From the NCBI GenBank assembly GCA_946415755.1, contig CAMKTS010000004.1, positions 62,001 through 126,000 on the forward strand: DNA of 64,000 bases. Direction: 5' to 3'. This DNA is from an uncultured Prevotella sp. (lineage in GTDB: Bacteria; Bacteroidota; Bacteroidia; Bacteroidales; Bacteroidaceae). How positions within the stretch are numbered: the stretch's first letter is position 1; each line of letters opens with the position of its first letter. The notes under the pieces are model-generated. The model did no database searches and had not been told where the DNA came from. It saw nothing but the letters and a program-made list of their open reading frames with translations. The position numbers were made by a program, and so were the translations under genes. This document shows positions 22,873-32,782 of the stretch, piece after piece.

Positions 22873-25413
22873 ATGAAGACTTTTGGACATTTCGACGACA
22901 TTAACCGCGAGTATGTGATTACAGATCCAGCCACCCCGTTCCCCTGGATTAACTATCTGGGCAATGAGGATTTCTTCGGACTGATATCGAATACCGCCGG
23001 TGGTTACAACTTCTACAAGGATGCCAAGTTCCGCCGCATTACCCGTTATCGCTACAACGGAGTGCCCATGGACAATGGTGGACGCTACTTCTACATCAAC
23101 GATGAAGGTACGGTATGGAATCCGGGGTGGAAGCCCTGCAAGACACCCCTTGACTCCTACGAGTGCCGCCATGGCATGAACTACACCCGTATCACGGGTT
23201 CCAAGAATGGTGTGGAAGCCAGCGTACTGTTCTTTGTTCCACTGAAGACATGGGCAGAGATACAGAAGGTGACACTTAAGAACACTACTGACAAGGTGAA
23301 ACATCTGAAGTTGTTCTCGCTGGCCGAGTGGTGTCTTTGGAATGCCGCCACCGACATGGAGAACTTCCAGCGCAACTGGTCGACCGGTGAGGTGGAGATT
23401 GAGCAGCGTACTCTCAGCGGTTTACCCGTTGAGACCACCACCATCTACCACAAGACGGAGTACAAGGAGCGCCGCAACCACTATGCCTACTATGCCCTGA
23501 CCAACGCTGAGGCCAACGGCTACGATACCGACCGCGAATCGTTCATTGGTCTTTACAACGAGTTTGCCGACCCGAAGTGTGTCATGGAGGGACAACCCTC
23601 CCGCTCACTGGCTCATGGCTGGAGTCCCATTGCCTCCCATTATGTAGAGGTAACGCTGCAACCTGGTGAAAGCCGTGACTATATCTTCCTGCTAGGCTAT
23701 GCCGAGAACGAGCAGGAGCAGAAGTTTGCCACCATCCCCGAAGGTTCAGTAGTCACTACTCCCTGCAATTCTTCGCAGGGTCAGCTCATCACCTCTCTGG
23801 GCAGCCTCGACCGCACTATTATAAATAAGGAGAAGGCTCACCAGACGATTACCCGCTTCGCAACTGTCGAGGCTGTGGATGCTGCCTTCGACGAGTTGCA
23901 CCAGATGTGGGACGAGCTGTTGTCGAAGTACACCGTCAAGAGTGCTGATGAGCGTATGAACCGCATGGTGAACATCTGGAACCAGTATCAGTGTATGATT
24001 ACGTTCAACTTCTCACGCTCTGCCTCGTTCTTCGAGAGCGGTGTGGGACGTGGCATGGGTTTCCGCGACTCCAATCAGGACTTGGTGGGCTTTGTGCATC
24101 AGGTGCCCAGCCGTGCCCGTCAGCGCATCATCGACATCGCCTCAACGCAGTTTCCCGACGGAGGCTGCTACCACCAGTACCAACCGCTTACCAAACGCGG
24201 TAACAACGACATCGGCGGCGGCTTCAACGACGATCCCTGCTGGCTCATCTTCGGTACGGTAGCCTATGTCAAGGAGACGGGCGACTTCTCTATTCTCGAT
24301 GAAATGGTGCCTTTTGACAACCAGCCTGGCACTGAGGTGACACTGATGGAGCATCTGCGCATCTCGTTCAACCACGTCGTTGAGAACCTCGGCCCCCACA
24401 TGCTGCCACTCATCGGCCGTGCCGACTGGAACGACTGTCTGAATCTGAACTGCTTCTCGTGGGATCCCAACGAGAGTTTCCAGACTACAGAAAACAACAG
24501 TGAGGGGTCGAAGGCCGAAAGTCTGATGATTGCCGGTCTGTTCGTACTGACGGGCAAGCAGTATGTAGAACTTTGCGAGAAAATCGCAAAGAGCGAGGAG
24601 GCAGAACGAGCCCAGAAGTGCATCGACTCGATGGTGGATGCCGTTAAGAAGCACGGCTGGGACGGCGAGTGGTATCTCCGTGCCTACGACTTCTATGGCC
24701 ATAAGATTGGCTCTAACGAATGCGAGGAAGGCAAGATCTTCATCGAGAGCCAGGGATTCTGCACCATGGCCGGCATCGGCATGGAGGATGGTATGGTAGA
24801 CAAGGCACTCGACTCGTGTAAGAAGTATCTCGACTCGCCCCACGGCATGGTGCTCAACCATCCTGCCTTCACCCGTTATTACGTTGAAATGGGAGAAATT
24901 TCGAGCTATCCTGCCGGTTACAAGGAGAATGCGGGCATCTTCTGCCACAACAACCCCTGGGTGATTATCGGTGAGACGGTAGCCCGTCGCGGCAACGATG
25001 CCTGGGAGCACTACACCAAGATTTGTCCGGCATGGATTGAAGACCAGCAACTGCACAAAGTGGAGCCGTATGTCTACTGTCAGATGGTAGCCGGCAAGGA
25101 TGCTGCCAAGCCCGGTGAGGGCAAGAACTCATGGCTTACGGGTACGGCAGCCTGGAACTGGATTACCATCACGCAGTACATTCTTGGCATCAAGCCCACT
25201 TACGACGGTATGGAGATAGATCCCTGTATTCCAGAGACGCTGAAGGAATACACCGTGCATCGTGTGCTTCGCGATGCCGAGTTCGACATCACGGTGAAGA
25301 ATCCTCATGGCCGTCAGAGTGGCGTGAGCCAAATCATTGTTGACGGTGCAGCCATCGAGGGTACTGTCATTCCCGCCACCCCTGGCCGTCACGTAGTAGA
25401 GGTCACTCTCTGA
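22873..25413 (+). CDS. GH94 cellobiose (or cello-oligosaccharide) phosphorylase
   Basis: An 846-aa cytoplasmic phosphorylase that splits a beta-1,4-glucose disaccharide with phosphate to give glucose 1-phosphate and glucose, saving ATP. There is no signal peptide. Family markers are the N-terminal beta-sandwich ([28 protein letters not shown]), the (alpha/alpha)6 barrel motif GFRDSNQDL (residues 397-405) and FNDDPCWL (451-458). The latter in GH94 carries the catalytic Asp. The length is close to known cellobiose phosphorylases. It is third in the GH5 operon, 39 bases after the lipoprotein GH5. The substrate is inferred from the neighbours; laminaribiose or chitobiose are less likely. Confidence 0.9.
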   Translation: MKTFGHFDDINREYVITDPATPFPWINYLGNEDFFGLISNTAGGYNFYKDAKFRRITRYRYNGVPMDNGGRYFYINDEGTVWNPGWKPCKTPLDSYECRHGMNYTRITGSKNGVEASVLFFVPLKTWAEIQKVTLKNTTDKVKHLKLFSLAEWCLWNAATDMENFQRNWSTGEVEIEQRTLSGLPVETTTIYHKTEYKERRNHYAYYALTNAEANGYDTDRESFIGLYNEFADPKCVMEGQPSRSLAHGWSPIASHYVEVTLQPGESRDYIFLLGYAENEQEQKFATIPEGSVVTTPCNSSQGQLITSLGSLDRTIINKEKAHQTITRFATVEAVDAAFDELHQMWDELLSKYTVKSADERMNRMVNIWNQYQCMITFNFSRSASFFESGVGRGMGFRDSNQDLVGFVHQVPSRARQRIIDIASTQFPDGGCYHQYQPLTKRGNNDIGGGFNDDPCWLIFGTVAYVKETGDFSILDEMVPFDNQPGTEVTLMEHLRISFNHVVENLGPHMLPLIGRADWNDCLNLNCFSWDPNESFQTTENNSEGSKAESLMIAGLFVLTGKQYVELCEKIAKSEEAERAQKCIDSMVDAVKKHGWDGEWYLRAYDFYGHKIGSNECEEGKIFIESQGFCTMAGIGMEDGMVDKALDSCKKYLDSPHGMVLNHPAFTRYYVEMGEISSYPAGYKENAGIFCHNNPWVIIGETVARRGNDAWEHYTKICPAWIEDQQLHKVEPYVYCQMVAGKDAAKPGEGKNSWLTGTAAWNWITITQYILGIKPTYDGMEIDPCIPETLKEYTVHRVLRDAEFDITVKNPHGRQSGVSQIIVDGAAIEGTVIPATPGRHVVEVTL

Positions 25414-25415
25414 CG

Positions 25416-27797
25416 CTATAGCACGGTAGCCTCAGAGAAATAGAAAGTTCTCATAGGCTTGCTGGCAGCTTCACCCTTCAAGGTAATGGCATGTTCCTGT
25501 CGGATATCATCCGATGATGCACCAATCCTGACGGCATATTGCCCTGGTTTGACGTTCCACCGTCGCTCCCCTTGATGGGTGTAATAGCCAAACTGCTCAG
25601 TATATAGCTTCACCCTAACGGTCTTGGTTTCGCCCGGTTGCAGTGTCAATCGGGCGAAACCTTGTAATTGGATGGGACGAATCTGACGGTTTCCATCGAC
25701 CGGCGACAGATAGACCTGTACGATTTCATCGGCCTTCATCCTTCCTGTATTCCTCACCTCAAAGGATATGCTCACGCTCTCGTCGGTCGTGAAGGCCTCA
25801 TCGGCCACCACCAAGTTCGTGTATTCAAATGTGGTATAGCTGAGACCATGGCCGAAAGGCCACTGGATACGCGGGTCTTTCTCTTCCGAATAATTGTAGC
25901 AGACGGGCGTGTACAACTCCGTGTTGGGATATCCTACCGACAACTTGGCCGACGGGGAGACACGTCCGTAGAGAATGTCAGCCACCGCATGACCACCTTC
26001 TTCACCAGGATACCATGCCTGAACGACGGCGGCACATTGCTCAGCCAGACCAGAAATAACCTGAGCGCGTCCGCCAAACAACACCAGTACAACGGGTTTT
26101 CCTGTATTAATCAGTTCCTGCACATACTGTTCCTGCCGCCCCGGCAACCTAAGTCCCTGTCTGTCACGGTTCTCTCCACATAACATCACATTCTCGCCCA
26201 TAGCCGCAACGATGACATCGGCCTGACGGGCCATGGCAAGTGCTTCTCTCTTGTCGGCCTTCTCGCCAGAGTCCACCTTACGGTGCAGTATCTCGTATTC
26301 CCAGGCTCGCTCATCGCCCAATTCACTATATTTCGTCTCAATTTCTTCCGTCCAGTCGCAACCACGCGAGTACATCAGATGAACGCCCTCAGGCTTGCGA
26401 GCCGTCATGCCCTCCAACAGTTTTACAATATGGGGCTGCTTGGAAGTATAGTCCGTCTTCTTCCAGAAATATGACATGGCGGGGTAGGTGTAATCGCCAC
26501 ACATCGCCCAGATACTGTTAGCATTAGGACCGGTAATCAGGATATTCTTCCTGGAACCATCCAGCGGTAGCACACCCTTGTTCTCCAGCAGCACCACAGA
26601 CTGTACGGCAATATCGTATGCCGTCTGCCGTTCCTCAGGAGTGTCAAGCGCGATATCCTTCACACCGTACAGATTAGGGCACGAATCGGAGAGTGATGGA
26701 TGCTCCTTCTGTTTCATCACCTCCAAAATACCGAGCCGGAACTTCTGACGCAGCACTGCCTTCACAGCACGTTCAAAAGTCTCAGGTTTCACCAGGCCCC
26801 GGTCGACAGCCTCCTGCAAGTGCTTATAGTTGGCACCCAAAGGAAAGTCCACGTCATTTCCAGCATTAATGGCGGCGGCGGCCTTTTCTACCACGTCAGT
26901 CTGGTCTGGCAGTTGGTCGATGGCCGTATAGTCACTGACCACCATACCATCGAACCCCAGATAGCCACGCAGGATGTCCTGTAGTATCCTGCTGTTTGCC
27001 ACGCAGTTCGCCTGTTGTCCGTCATGGTCGGTCATGGCATGATAGCCAGGCATCACCACTTTGCTGCCCGCCAGCCGGATCATCGCTTCGTGGGGCAGCA
27101 GTATTTCTTCCATCAGTTCCTTCTCGTCAGCATTTCCACCACCTCCATAGCCCAGGTAGTGCTTTGAGCAAGCTGCCACGCCTTTCCACAAGTCGCCCTG
27201 CTGCAGTCCCCTGACGAAAGCCACACCCATCACTGCCGACAAGTAGGCATCCTCGCCATACGACTCTTCCAAGCGATTGAACGAGGGTACGCGGCACACA
27301 TCTACCATTGGCGAAAGTGCCAGCAATCCACCCATCTGGCGCAGCAGTCGGCTGGTCTGAAGCGTCTTCTGTTCAGCCAGTTCGGGATTGAAGGAACAGG
27401 CCTGTCCTATCTGCTGCGGATAGATTGTTGCACCCTTTGTGTTAACCCCAGAAAGCACTTCTTCGTGAAAGAGTGCCGGAATCCCACTGGGTGTATGATG
27501 CAACAGCCATTCCTGCACGGCGGCCACTCGGTCACGCACCGCGTTGGGGTCGATAGGCTTCTGTGAGGCAAACTGCGAGAAATGGCCTATCCCGTATGGT
27601 ATCAGCTTCTGGCATTTTAATGTATCCAGATGTCCCTGCTCATCAAACAGTTCATCCATGTACATACTTCTCAACTGAGCGATACGCTCCTCTTGCGACA
27701 TGCTGTCGTAAAGTTCATTCACTTGTTGTTCCATGTCGGCAGGCATGTTGCAACCCGTCATTAGTGCTGTCATAAATAATATAAGGTGTGTTTTCAT
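25416..27797 (-). CDS. GH3 beta-glucosidase (lipoprotein)
   Basis: A 793-aa family 3 glycoside hydrolase. A lipoprotein signal (MKTHLILFMTALMTGC, C16) is followed by the (beta/alpha)8 domain with KHYLGYGGG and nucleophile D289 in MVVSDYTAIDQL. Next come the alpha/beta sandwich with GENRDRQGLRLPG and a C-terminal fibronectin-III domain. It would hydrolyse terminal beta-glucosyl (or xylosyl) residues in the periplasm. Start at the ATG at 27797, behind -7 TATCTTTG (27828 to 27821). Its 3' end lies two bases from that of the GH94 gene, so the two are convergent. Confidence 0.92.
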   Translation of the reverse strand: MKTHLILFMTALMTGCNMPADMEQQVNELYDSMSQEERIAQLRSMYMDELFDEQGHLDTLKCQKLIPYGIGHFSQFASQKPIDPNAVRDRVAAVQEWLLHHTPSGIPALFHEEVLSGVNTKGATIYPQQIGQACSFNPELAEQKTLQTSRLLRQMGGLLALSPMVDVCRVPSFNRLEESYGEDAYLSAVMGVAFVRGLQQGDLWKGVAACSKHYLGYGGGGNADEKELMEEILLPHEAMIRLAGSKVVMPGYHAMTDHDGQQANCVANSRILQDILRGYLGFDGMVVSDYTAIDQLPDQTDVVEKAAAAINAGNDVDFPLGANYKHLQEAVDRGLVKPETFERAVKAVLRQKFRLGILEVMKQKEHPSLSDSCPNLYGVKDIALDTPEERQTAYDIAVQSVVLLENKGVLPLDGSRKNILITGPNANSIWAMCGDYTYPAMSYFWKKTDYTSKQPHIVKLLEGMTARKPEGVHLMYSRGCDWTEEIETKYSELGDERAWEYEILHRKVDSGEKADKREALAMARQADVIVAAMGENVMLCGENRDRQGLRLPGRQEQYVQELINTGKPVVLVLFGGRAQVISGLAEQCAAVVQAWYPGEEGGHAVADILYGRVSPSAKLSVGYPNTELYTPVCYNYSEEKDPRIQWPFGHGLSYTTFEYTNLVVADEAFTTDESVSISFEVRNTGRMKADEIVQVYLSPVDGNRQIRPIQLQGFARLTLQPGETKTVRVKLYTEQFGYYTHQGERRWNVKPGQYAVRIGASSDDIRQEHAITLKGEAASKPMRTFYFSEATVL

Positions 27798-27820
27798 TCT
27801 TGCATGATATGATTTTGCGT

Positions 27821-27960
27821 GCAAAGATAGCATTTATTCGCTAATATAAGTCCTTTTTCCTGTCAAAAACGTTTGATTCCTATCAAATTTCTGTTTTCAA
27901 GGCTTTTTCTACATCCTTTCTAATGTTTTTTCAGAAGAAATGAGTACCTTTGCAGTCAAA
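27821..27960. promoter_or_regulatory. Divergent promoters for GH3 (-) and sugar symporter (+)
   Basis: Minus -7 TATCTTTG (27828 to 27821) and plus -7 TACCTTTG (27943-27950). Between them the opposed half-sites CGTTTGAT (27870-27877) and ATCAAATT (27882-27889) resemble the operator half-site found before the GH5 and SusC genes. The spacing is different, so binding by the same regulator is only possible. Confidence 0.5.
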
Positions 27961-27988
27961 TCATCATCACAAATCAAAAAACCAAACA

Positions 27989-29332
27989 ATGGCAAAACTT
28001 AGAGAGAAGATTGGTTACGCGCTGGGAGACGCTGCAGCCGGTGGTATTACGTGGAAGGTCATGTCGATTGCTTTCCCGCTGTTCTTTACCAATGTATTCG
28101 GGCTGACGGTGGCCGACACTGCCACACTGATGCTGATAGCCCGCATGTTCGATGTAGTGACCGACCCGCTGATGGGCACGCTGGCCGACCGTACGCAAAG
28201 CCGTTGGGGCACGTATCGTCCCTGGCTCATTCTGGGGGCCATACCCTTCGGACTCATTTTCGCCCTGTTGCTCTATACCCCGGAGTTCGGTCCCGTGGGC
28301 AAGCGCATCTGGGCTTATTCGCTCTATCTGCTGATGATGGTGGCCTATACGGCGGTCAATGTTCCCTACGGTTCGCTGCTGGGCGTGATGACCACCGACG
28401 ACAACGAGAAGAACCAGTTCTCCAGCTTCCGCATGGTGGGAGCCTACGCCATGGGCTTCGTCACCCTGCTCAGTTTCCCCTATCTGCAGAAGATGGTGGG
28501 CGGCACCGACCAGCACCAATACGCCGTATTGGGAGCCTTCTTCGGCGTGCTAGCTGCCGCAGGCACGCTGGCGTGCGGACTGCTCACCCGTGAGCGCCTG
28601 AAGCCCATCCGCGCCGAGAAATTCTCGCTGAAGCCCTTCGCCGACCTGTTCCGCAACCGTCCGTGGATCATTCTGACGCTCATCGGCATCTGCATGAATT
28701 TCTTCAACGGCTTCCGCTATGCCGTGGCAGGCTATATGTTCGAATACTGCATGCATGGCGATGTCACCATCAGCGGACTGATCATCAACTACACGGTGTT
28801 TATGACCTTCGGCGAGTTGACGTGCATGGTGTTCGGCGGCGTGTCACCGGCATTCACCAAGTGGGTGGGCAGCAAGCGCAAGGCGTTTATGTGGGCAGCC
28901 ATCATTTGTGTGGTCACCTCAGTGCTCTATTTCTTCGTACCGATGGATCCAGCCTACATCTGGATGATGGTGGCTGTCGTTATCCTGACATCCGTCGGCA
29001 TTGGTATCTATTCGCCACTGCTGTGGTCGATGTACGCCGACGTATCTGACTATTCCACCGCTAAGAACGGCACCTCGTCGACAGGTCTCATCTTCTCGTC
29101 GGGTACCATGGCCATGAAGTTCGGCACCGCCATCAGCGGCTCCCTGGTAGCCCTGCTTTTGGGTGTGGCAGGATTCTCGTCCGGCACCGACTCTGCCACT
29201 GGCCAGACCGTTGTCACCATCACCGACCCCATTGCCGTCAACAATATGATTTGGGCACTCTTCTCTATATTCCCGGCCATTATTGCCGTAGTGATGTGGG
29301 GTTTGCTGTATATCTATCCTATTAAGAAATAA
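27989..29332 (+). CDS. GPH-family sugar:cation symporter (MFS)
   Basis: A 447-aa transporter with twelve predicted membrane helices, of the glycoside-pentoside-hexuronide:cation symporter family. The N-terminal pattern LREKIGYALGDAAAGGITW and FDVVTDPLMGTLADRTQSRWGTYRPW is diagnostic. It probably carries cellobiose or short gluco-oligosaccharides across the inner membrane to the GH94 phosphorylase. The ATG at 27989 follows its own promoter; an in-frame ATG at 27950 overlaps the -7 element and is rejected. A very long hairpin follows the stop codon. Confidence 0.92.
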   Translation: MAKLREKIGYALGDAAAGGITWKVMSIAFPLFFTNVFGLTVADTATLMLIARMFDVVTDPLMGTLADRTQSRWGTYRPWLILGAIPFGLIFALLLYTPEFGPVGKRIWAYSLYLLMMVAYTAVNVPYGSLLGVMTTDDNEKNQFSSFRMVGAYAMGFVTLLSFPYLQKMVGGTDQHQYAVLGAFFGVLAAAGTLACGLLTRERLKPIRAEKFSLKPFADLFRNRPWIILTLIGICMNFFNGFRYAVAGYMFEYCMHGDVTISGLIINYTVFMTFGELTCMVFGGVSPAFTKWVGSKRKAFMWAAIICVVTSVLYFFVPMDPAYIWMMVAVVILTSVGIGIYSPLLWSMYADVSDYSTAKNGTSSTGLIFSSGTMAMKFGTAISGSLVALLLGVAGFSSGTDSATGQTVVTITDPIAVNNMIWALFSIFPAIIAVVMWGLLYIYPIKK

Positions 29333-29351
29333 GACAGCAGATATACTCTTA

Positions 29352-29407
29352 CTAACGGTAGCGGAGTGGCAGGCTTGTTGAAAAGCCTGCCACTCCGCTA
29401 CCGTTAG
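29352..29407. terminator. Long perfect hairpin after the symporter gene
   Basis: A 25-bp perfect inverted repeat (left arm 29352-29376 beginning CTAACGGTAGCGG, right arm 29383-29407) with loop GTTGAA. It lacks a T tract on the plus side, so it may work as an mRNA-end stabiliser or a processing site rather than a classic terminator. Confidence 0.7.
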
Positions 29408-29439
29408 TTCCGATTATTATCAAAAGAGGTTTGAATACC

Positions 29440-29510
29440 TTCAAACGATAGTAATCAAACCTTTTATGAATGCAATCAAACCCGTATGTGCGCTATATAG
29501 CGTAATTTTG
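29440..29510 (+). promoter_or_regulatory. SusC promoter with 21-bp-spaced direct repeat (likely AraC operator)
   Basis: Half-sites ATCAAACC at 29454-29461 and 29475-29482 are exactly 21 bp apart. The second ends 21 bases before the -7 element TAATTTTG (29503-29510). A weaker TTCAAACG is at 29440-29447 and an inverted GGTTTGA just upstream. The layout is the same as at 20347-20404 before the GH5 operon. Confidence 0.7.
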
Positions 29511-29565
29511 CACCGTGAAATCTGAATGAAACTTAAAACGTTATAAACAGAATCAATTAACACTT

Positions 29566-32500
29566 ATGAAACAAAACAATTGGAAAATTGCCTGCATGAT
29601 GGCAGTGGCCGCCTTGTTCTTGTCAGTCTCACAGCTGATGGCATCGGCTGCTGTTGCCAGCGTACACAGCACGCAGCAGACAGGGAAAGTGTATGGCACG
29701 GTGACCGACGGCACGGAACCGGTAATCGGAGCCAGCGTGAGAGTGAAAGGAGGTAACCAGGGTACCGTGACCGACCTGGACGGAAACTTCAAACTGGATG
29801 TCGCTCCTGGTACGGAGCTCCTTATCAGTTATGTTGGCTATAAGGATGTGACGATGAAGGCTGCCGCCAACATGAAGGTGGTGCTGCAGGAAGAGAGCAC
29901 CGCACTGAGCGAGGTAGTTGTTACAGCACTGGGTATTAAGCGCGACCGCAAGGCACTAGGCTATGGTGTATCTGAAGTGAAGGGTGAGGAACTGACCAAG
30001 GCCAAGGAGACCAACGTCATCAACTCGCTTTCCGGTAAGGTGGCTGGTCTCGTTGTTCAGAATACTGCTGGCGGTGCTGCTGGTTCTACGCGTGTGCTGC
30101 TGCGCGGTAATACGGAAATGACAGGTAACAACCAGCCATTGTACGTTATTGATGGTGTGCCCCTGGACAACACCAATTTCGGCAGTGCCGGAGAGGGTGG
30201 CGGCTACGACCTCGGTGACGGTATCTCTGCCATCAACCCCGATGACATTGAGAACATGACGGTTCTGAAAGGCCCTGCTGCCTCTGCCCTATATGGCAGC
30301 CGAGCCTCTCATGGCGTGATTCTCATCACCACCAAGAAGGCAGAAAAGGATCGCATCAGCGTTGAATACAATGGCTCGTTCACTTTTGACTCCCAGTTGG
30401 CCAAGTGGAACGACATCCAGCAAGTCTACGGTATGGGCTACGGTGGAAAACTGCCCACATCCAGCACCTCAGGCACCAACTCCAGTTGGGGTCCGAAGGC
30501 CGATGGTTTTATCTACAGATACTTCGATGGTGAGGAGCGTGAGTTCAAGATGTACCCCAACAACGCCAACGGTTTCTTCCGTACTGGTTTCACCACACAG
30601 AACACTGCCATTCTGAGCTACAACTCGGGAAAGACAGGTATCCGCTTCTCGGCGACCGACATGCGTAACAAGGATATCCTGCCCAACACCAACATGAGCC
30701 GTGACAACTTCAACCTGCGCATCACCACATCAGCAGGTCCTGTTGACCTTGACTTCACAGCCAACTACACCCGTGAGGATGTGAAAAACCGTCCCGCACT
30801 GGGTGATTCCCAGAGCAATGTCGGTAAGAACCTGATGACACTGGCCGGCACCTACAACCAAGCATGGCTCAAGACCTATCAGGATGCCGACGGCAACTAT
30901 TCGAACTGGAATGGTAACGACCAATATAACAAGAACCCCTACTGGGATCTCTACAAGAACGAGAATACCACGGCGAAAGATGTATTCCGCTTTACTGCCA
31001 AAGGTATATGGAACATCGGCAAACACCTGAAGCTGCAGGGAACGATAGGTCTTGACATCAACAACATGACCTTCCAGGACTTCATTGCCAAGACGACCCC
31101 AGGCACACCTGCCGGTAAACTGACTAACCAGATTTTCAACAACCGTACTATCAATGCAGAATTGCTGGCCCTGTATAACAACTCTTGGGGCAACTTCGAC
31201 GTTAATGCCACTTTGGGCGGTAACATCTTCAAGGTGAGCAACAAGACTACGACCAGCATCGGCTTGAACCAGCAGATGGACGATGTTATCAACATCATGA
31301 ACTATCAAGAGCAGAACGTGCGCGAGGATATCTACAAAAAGCAGATCAACTCCATCTTCGCCAGTGCCAGCGTAGGTTTCAAGCACACCTACTACCTGGA
31401 GGGTACGCTGCGTGGCGACAAGTCATCAACACTTCCTATATCTAATAATGTATATGTCTATCCCTCGGTATCAGGTAGCGTCGTCTTCTCCGAGTTCATC
31501 AAGAACAAGAAGATTATCAACTATGGTAAAGTCCGTGCTTCATGGGCACAGGTAGGTAGCGATACCGACCCCTACAAGCTGGCACTGAACTACGCAACAG
31601 GCAAGTATAGCTATTCTGGTTATACCATTGGCATGATCAACAATAGCACACAGCCTAACAAAGACTTAAAGCCCACACGCACCAACTCCTTCGAGATTGG
31701 TCTGGAGATGAAATTCCTGAACAACCGTCTGAGCCTCGACCTGACCTACTATAACCAGTTGTCGAAAGACCAGATTATCGATTTGAAAACCACCACCACA
31801 TCTGGTTACGAAAGACGCCTGATTAACGCCGGTGAGATTGAGAACAAGGGTATCGAGATTGCACTGAACGGTCGTGTGCTGGCTATCAAGGACTTTGCTT
31901 GGGATGCTGGTATCAACTTCTCGAAGAATGTCAACAAGGTGAGGTCGCTCGTCGATGGCATGGACTATTTCGAGCTGGCGAATGCCTCATGGTGTGGTGT
32001 CAGCGTAGTTGCCAAGGTTGGCGAAGACTATGGTGCCATCCGTGGCAAGGATTTCCTGCGTACTCCTGACGGACAGGTTATCATCAATGCTGAGACCGGT
32101 CTGCCTGAGGTAGATCAGACAGTAAAGACGATTGGTAATTCATCGTGGGACTGGACGGGCGGTTTCTATTCAACGTTCAGCTATAAGAACTTCCGTCTTT
32201 CTGCCGGCTTCGACGTGAAGGTGGGTGCCGACATGTATTCTATGTCGATGCGCGAGGCTTACCGCACGGGTAAGGCCATCCAGACGCTGGCCGGTCGTGA
32301 CGAATGGTACGCCTCTGAGGAAGCCCGCGAGGCTGCTGGGATGACAGAAGCCCAATGGCGGCAGGCAGGCCTGTGCAGGGGATTCGTTGCCCCTGGTGTT
32401 ATCGCCAATGGCGACGGTACCTACCGTGCTAACGACATCGCCATCAACCCCGAGGTATATTGGAAGGCCGTTGCCGGTAACGTGCAGAGTGCCTTTGTCT

Positions 32501-32748
32501 ACGACAACTCATATATCAAGTGTCGCGAGATTACCTTTGGTTACACCTTCCCTGAGAAATGGCTCACCAAACTGAAATATGTGAAGCAACTTAGCGTCAG
32601 TTTCGTAGCCCGTAACCCGTTCATCATCTGGAAGAACATTCCCAACATTGACCCTGACTCAGGCTACAACACGTCTGGTCTCGGACTGGAGTATGGTTCA
32701 CTACCCTCTCGCCGCAGCTACGGTTTCAACGTGAACGTGAAGTTCTAA
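29566..32748 (+). CDS. SusC/RagA-type TonB-dependent outer-membrane transporter
   Basis: A 1060-aa TonB-dependent receptor of the SusC class that imports oligosaccharides captured by its SusD partner. It has a long signal peptide (about 30 residues), a carboxypeptidase-regulatory domain (GKVYGTVTDGTEPVIGASV and DLDGNFKL, about residues 42-110), the SusC linker ALSEVVVTALG, the plug with PLYVIDGVPL, and a large barrel ending NVNVKF. It is under the putative AraC operator. The SusD and surface binding protein genes follow in the same direction with gaps of about 34 bases. Sequence alone does not fix the glycan; neighbours point to beta-glucan. Confidence 0.96.
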   Translation: MKQNNWKIACMMAVAALFLSVSQLMASAAVASVHSTQQTGKVYGTVTDGTEPVIGASVRVKGGNQGTVTDLDGNFKLDVAPGTELLISYVGYKDVTMKAAANMKVVLQEESTALSEVVVTALGIKRDRKALGYGVSEVKGEELTKAKETNVINSLSGKVAGLVVQNTAGGAAGSTRVLLRGNTEMTGNNQPLYVIDGVPLDNTNFGSAGEGGGYDLGDGISAINPDDIENMTVLKGPAASALYGSRASHGVILITTKKAEKDRISVEYNGSFTFDSQLAKWNDIQQVYGMGYGGKLPTSSTSGTNSSWGPKADGFIYRYFDGEEREFKMYPNNANGFFRTGFTTQNTAILSYNSGKTGIRFSATDMRNKDILPNTNMSRDNFNLRITTSAGPVDLDFTANYTREDVKNRPALGDSQSNVGKNLMTLAGTYNQAWLKTYQDADGNYSNWNGNDQYNKNPYWDLYKNENTTAKDVFRFTAKGIWNIGKHLKLQGTIGLDINNMTFQDFIAKTTPGTPAGKLTNQIFNNRTINAELLALYNNSWGNFDVNATLGGNIFKVSNKTTTSIGLNQQMDDVINIMNYQEQNVREDIYKKQINSIFASASVGFKHTYYLEGTLRGDKSSTLPISNNVYVYPSVSGSVVFSEFIKNKKIINYGKVRASWAQVGSDTDPYKLALNYATGKYSYSGYTIGMINNSTQPNKDLKPTRTNSFEIGLEMKFLNNRLSLDLTYYNQLSKDQIIDLKTTTTSGYERRLINAGEIENKGIEIALNGRVLAIKDFAWDAGINFSKNVNKVRSLVDGMDYFELANASWCGVSVVAKVGEDYGAIRGKDFLRTPDGQVIINAETGLPEVDQTVKTIGNSSWDWTGGFYSTFSYKNFRLSAGFDVKVGADMYSMSMREAYRTGKAIQTLAGRDEWYASEEAREAAGMTEAQWRQAGLCRGFVAPGVIANGDGTYRANDIAINPEVYWKAVAGNVQSAFVYDNSYIKCREITFGYTFPEKWLTKLKYVKQLSVSFVARNPFIIWKNIPNIDPDSGYNTSGLGLEYGSLPSRRSYGFNVNVKF

Positions 32749-32782
32749 ATTCGAAATAACGAAATAACGAAAAACAAACAAT

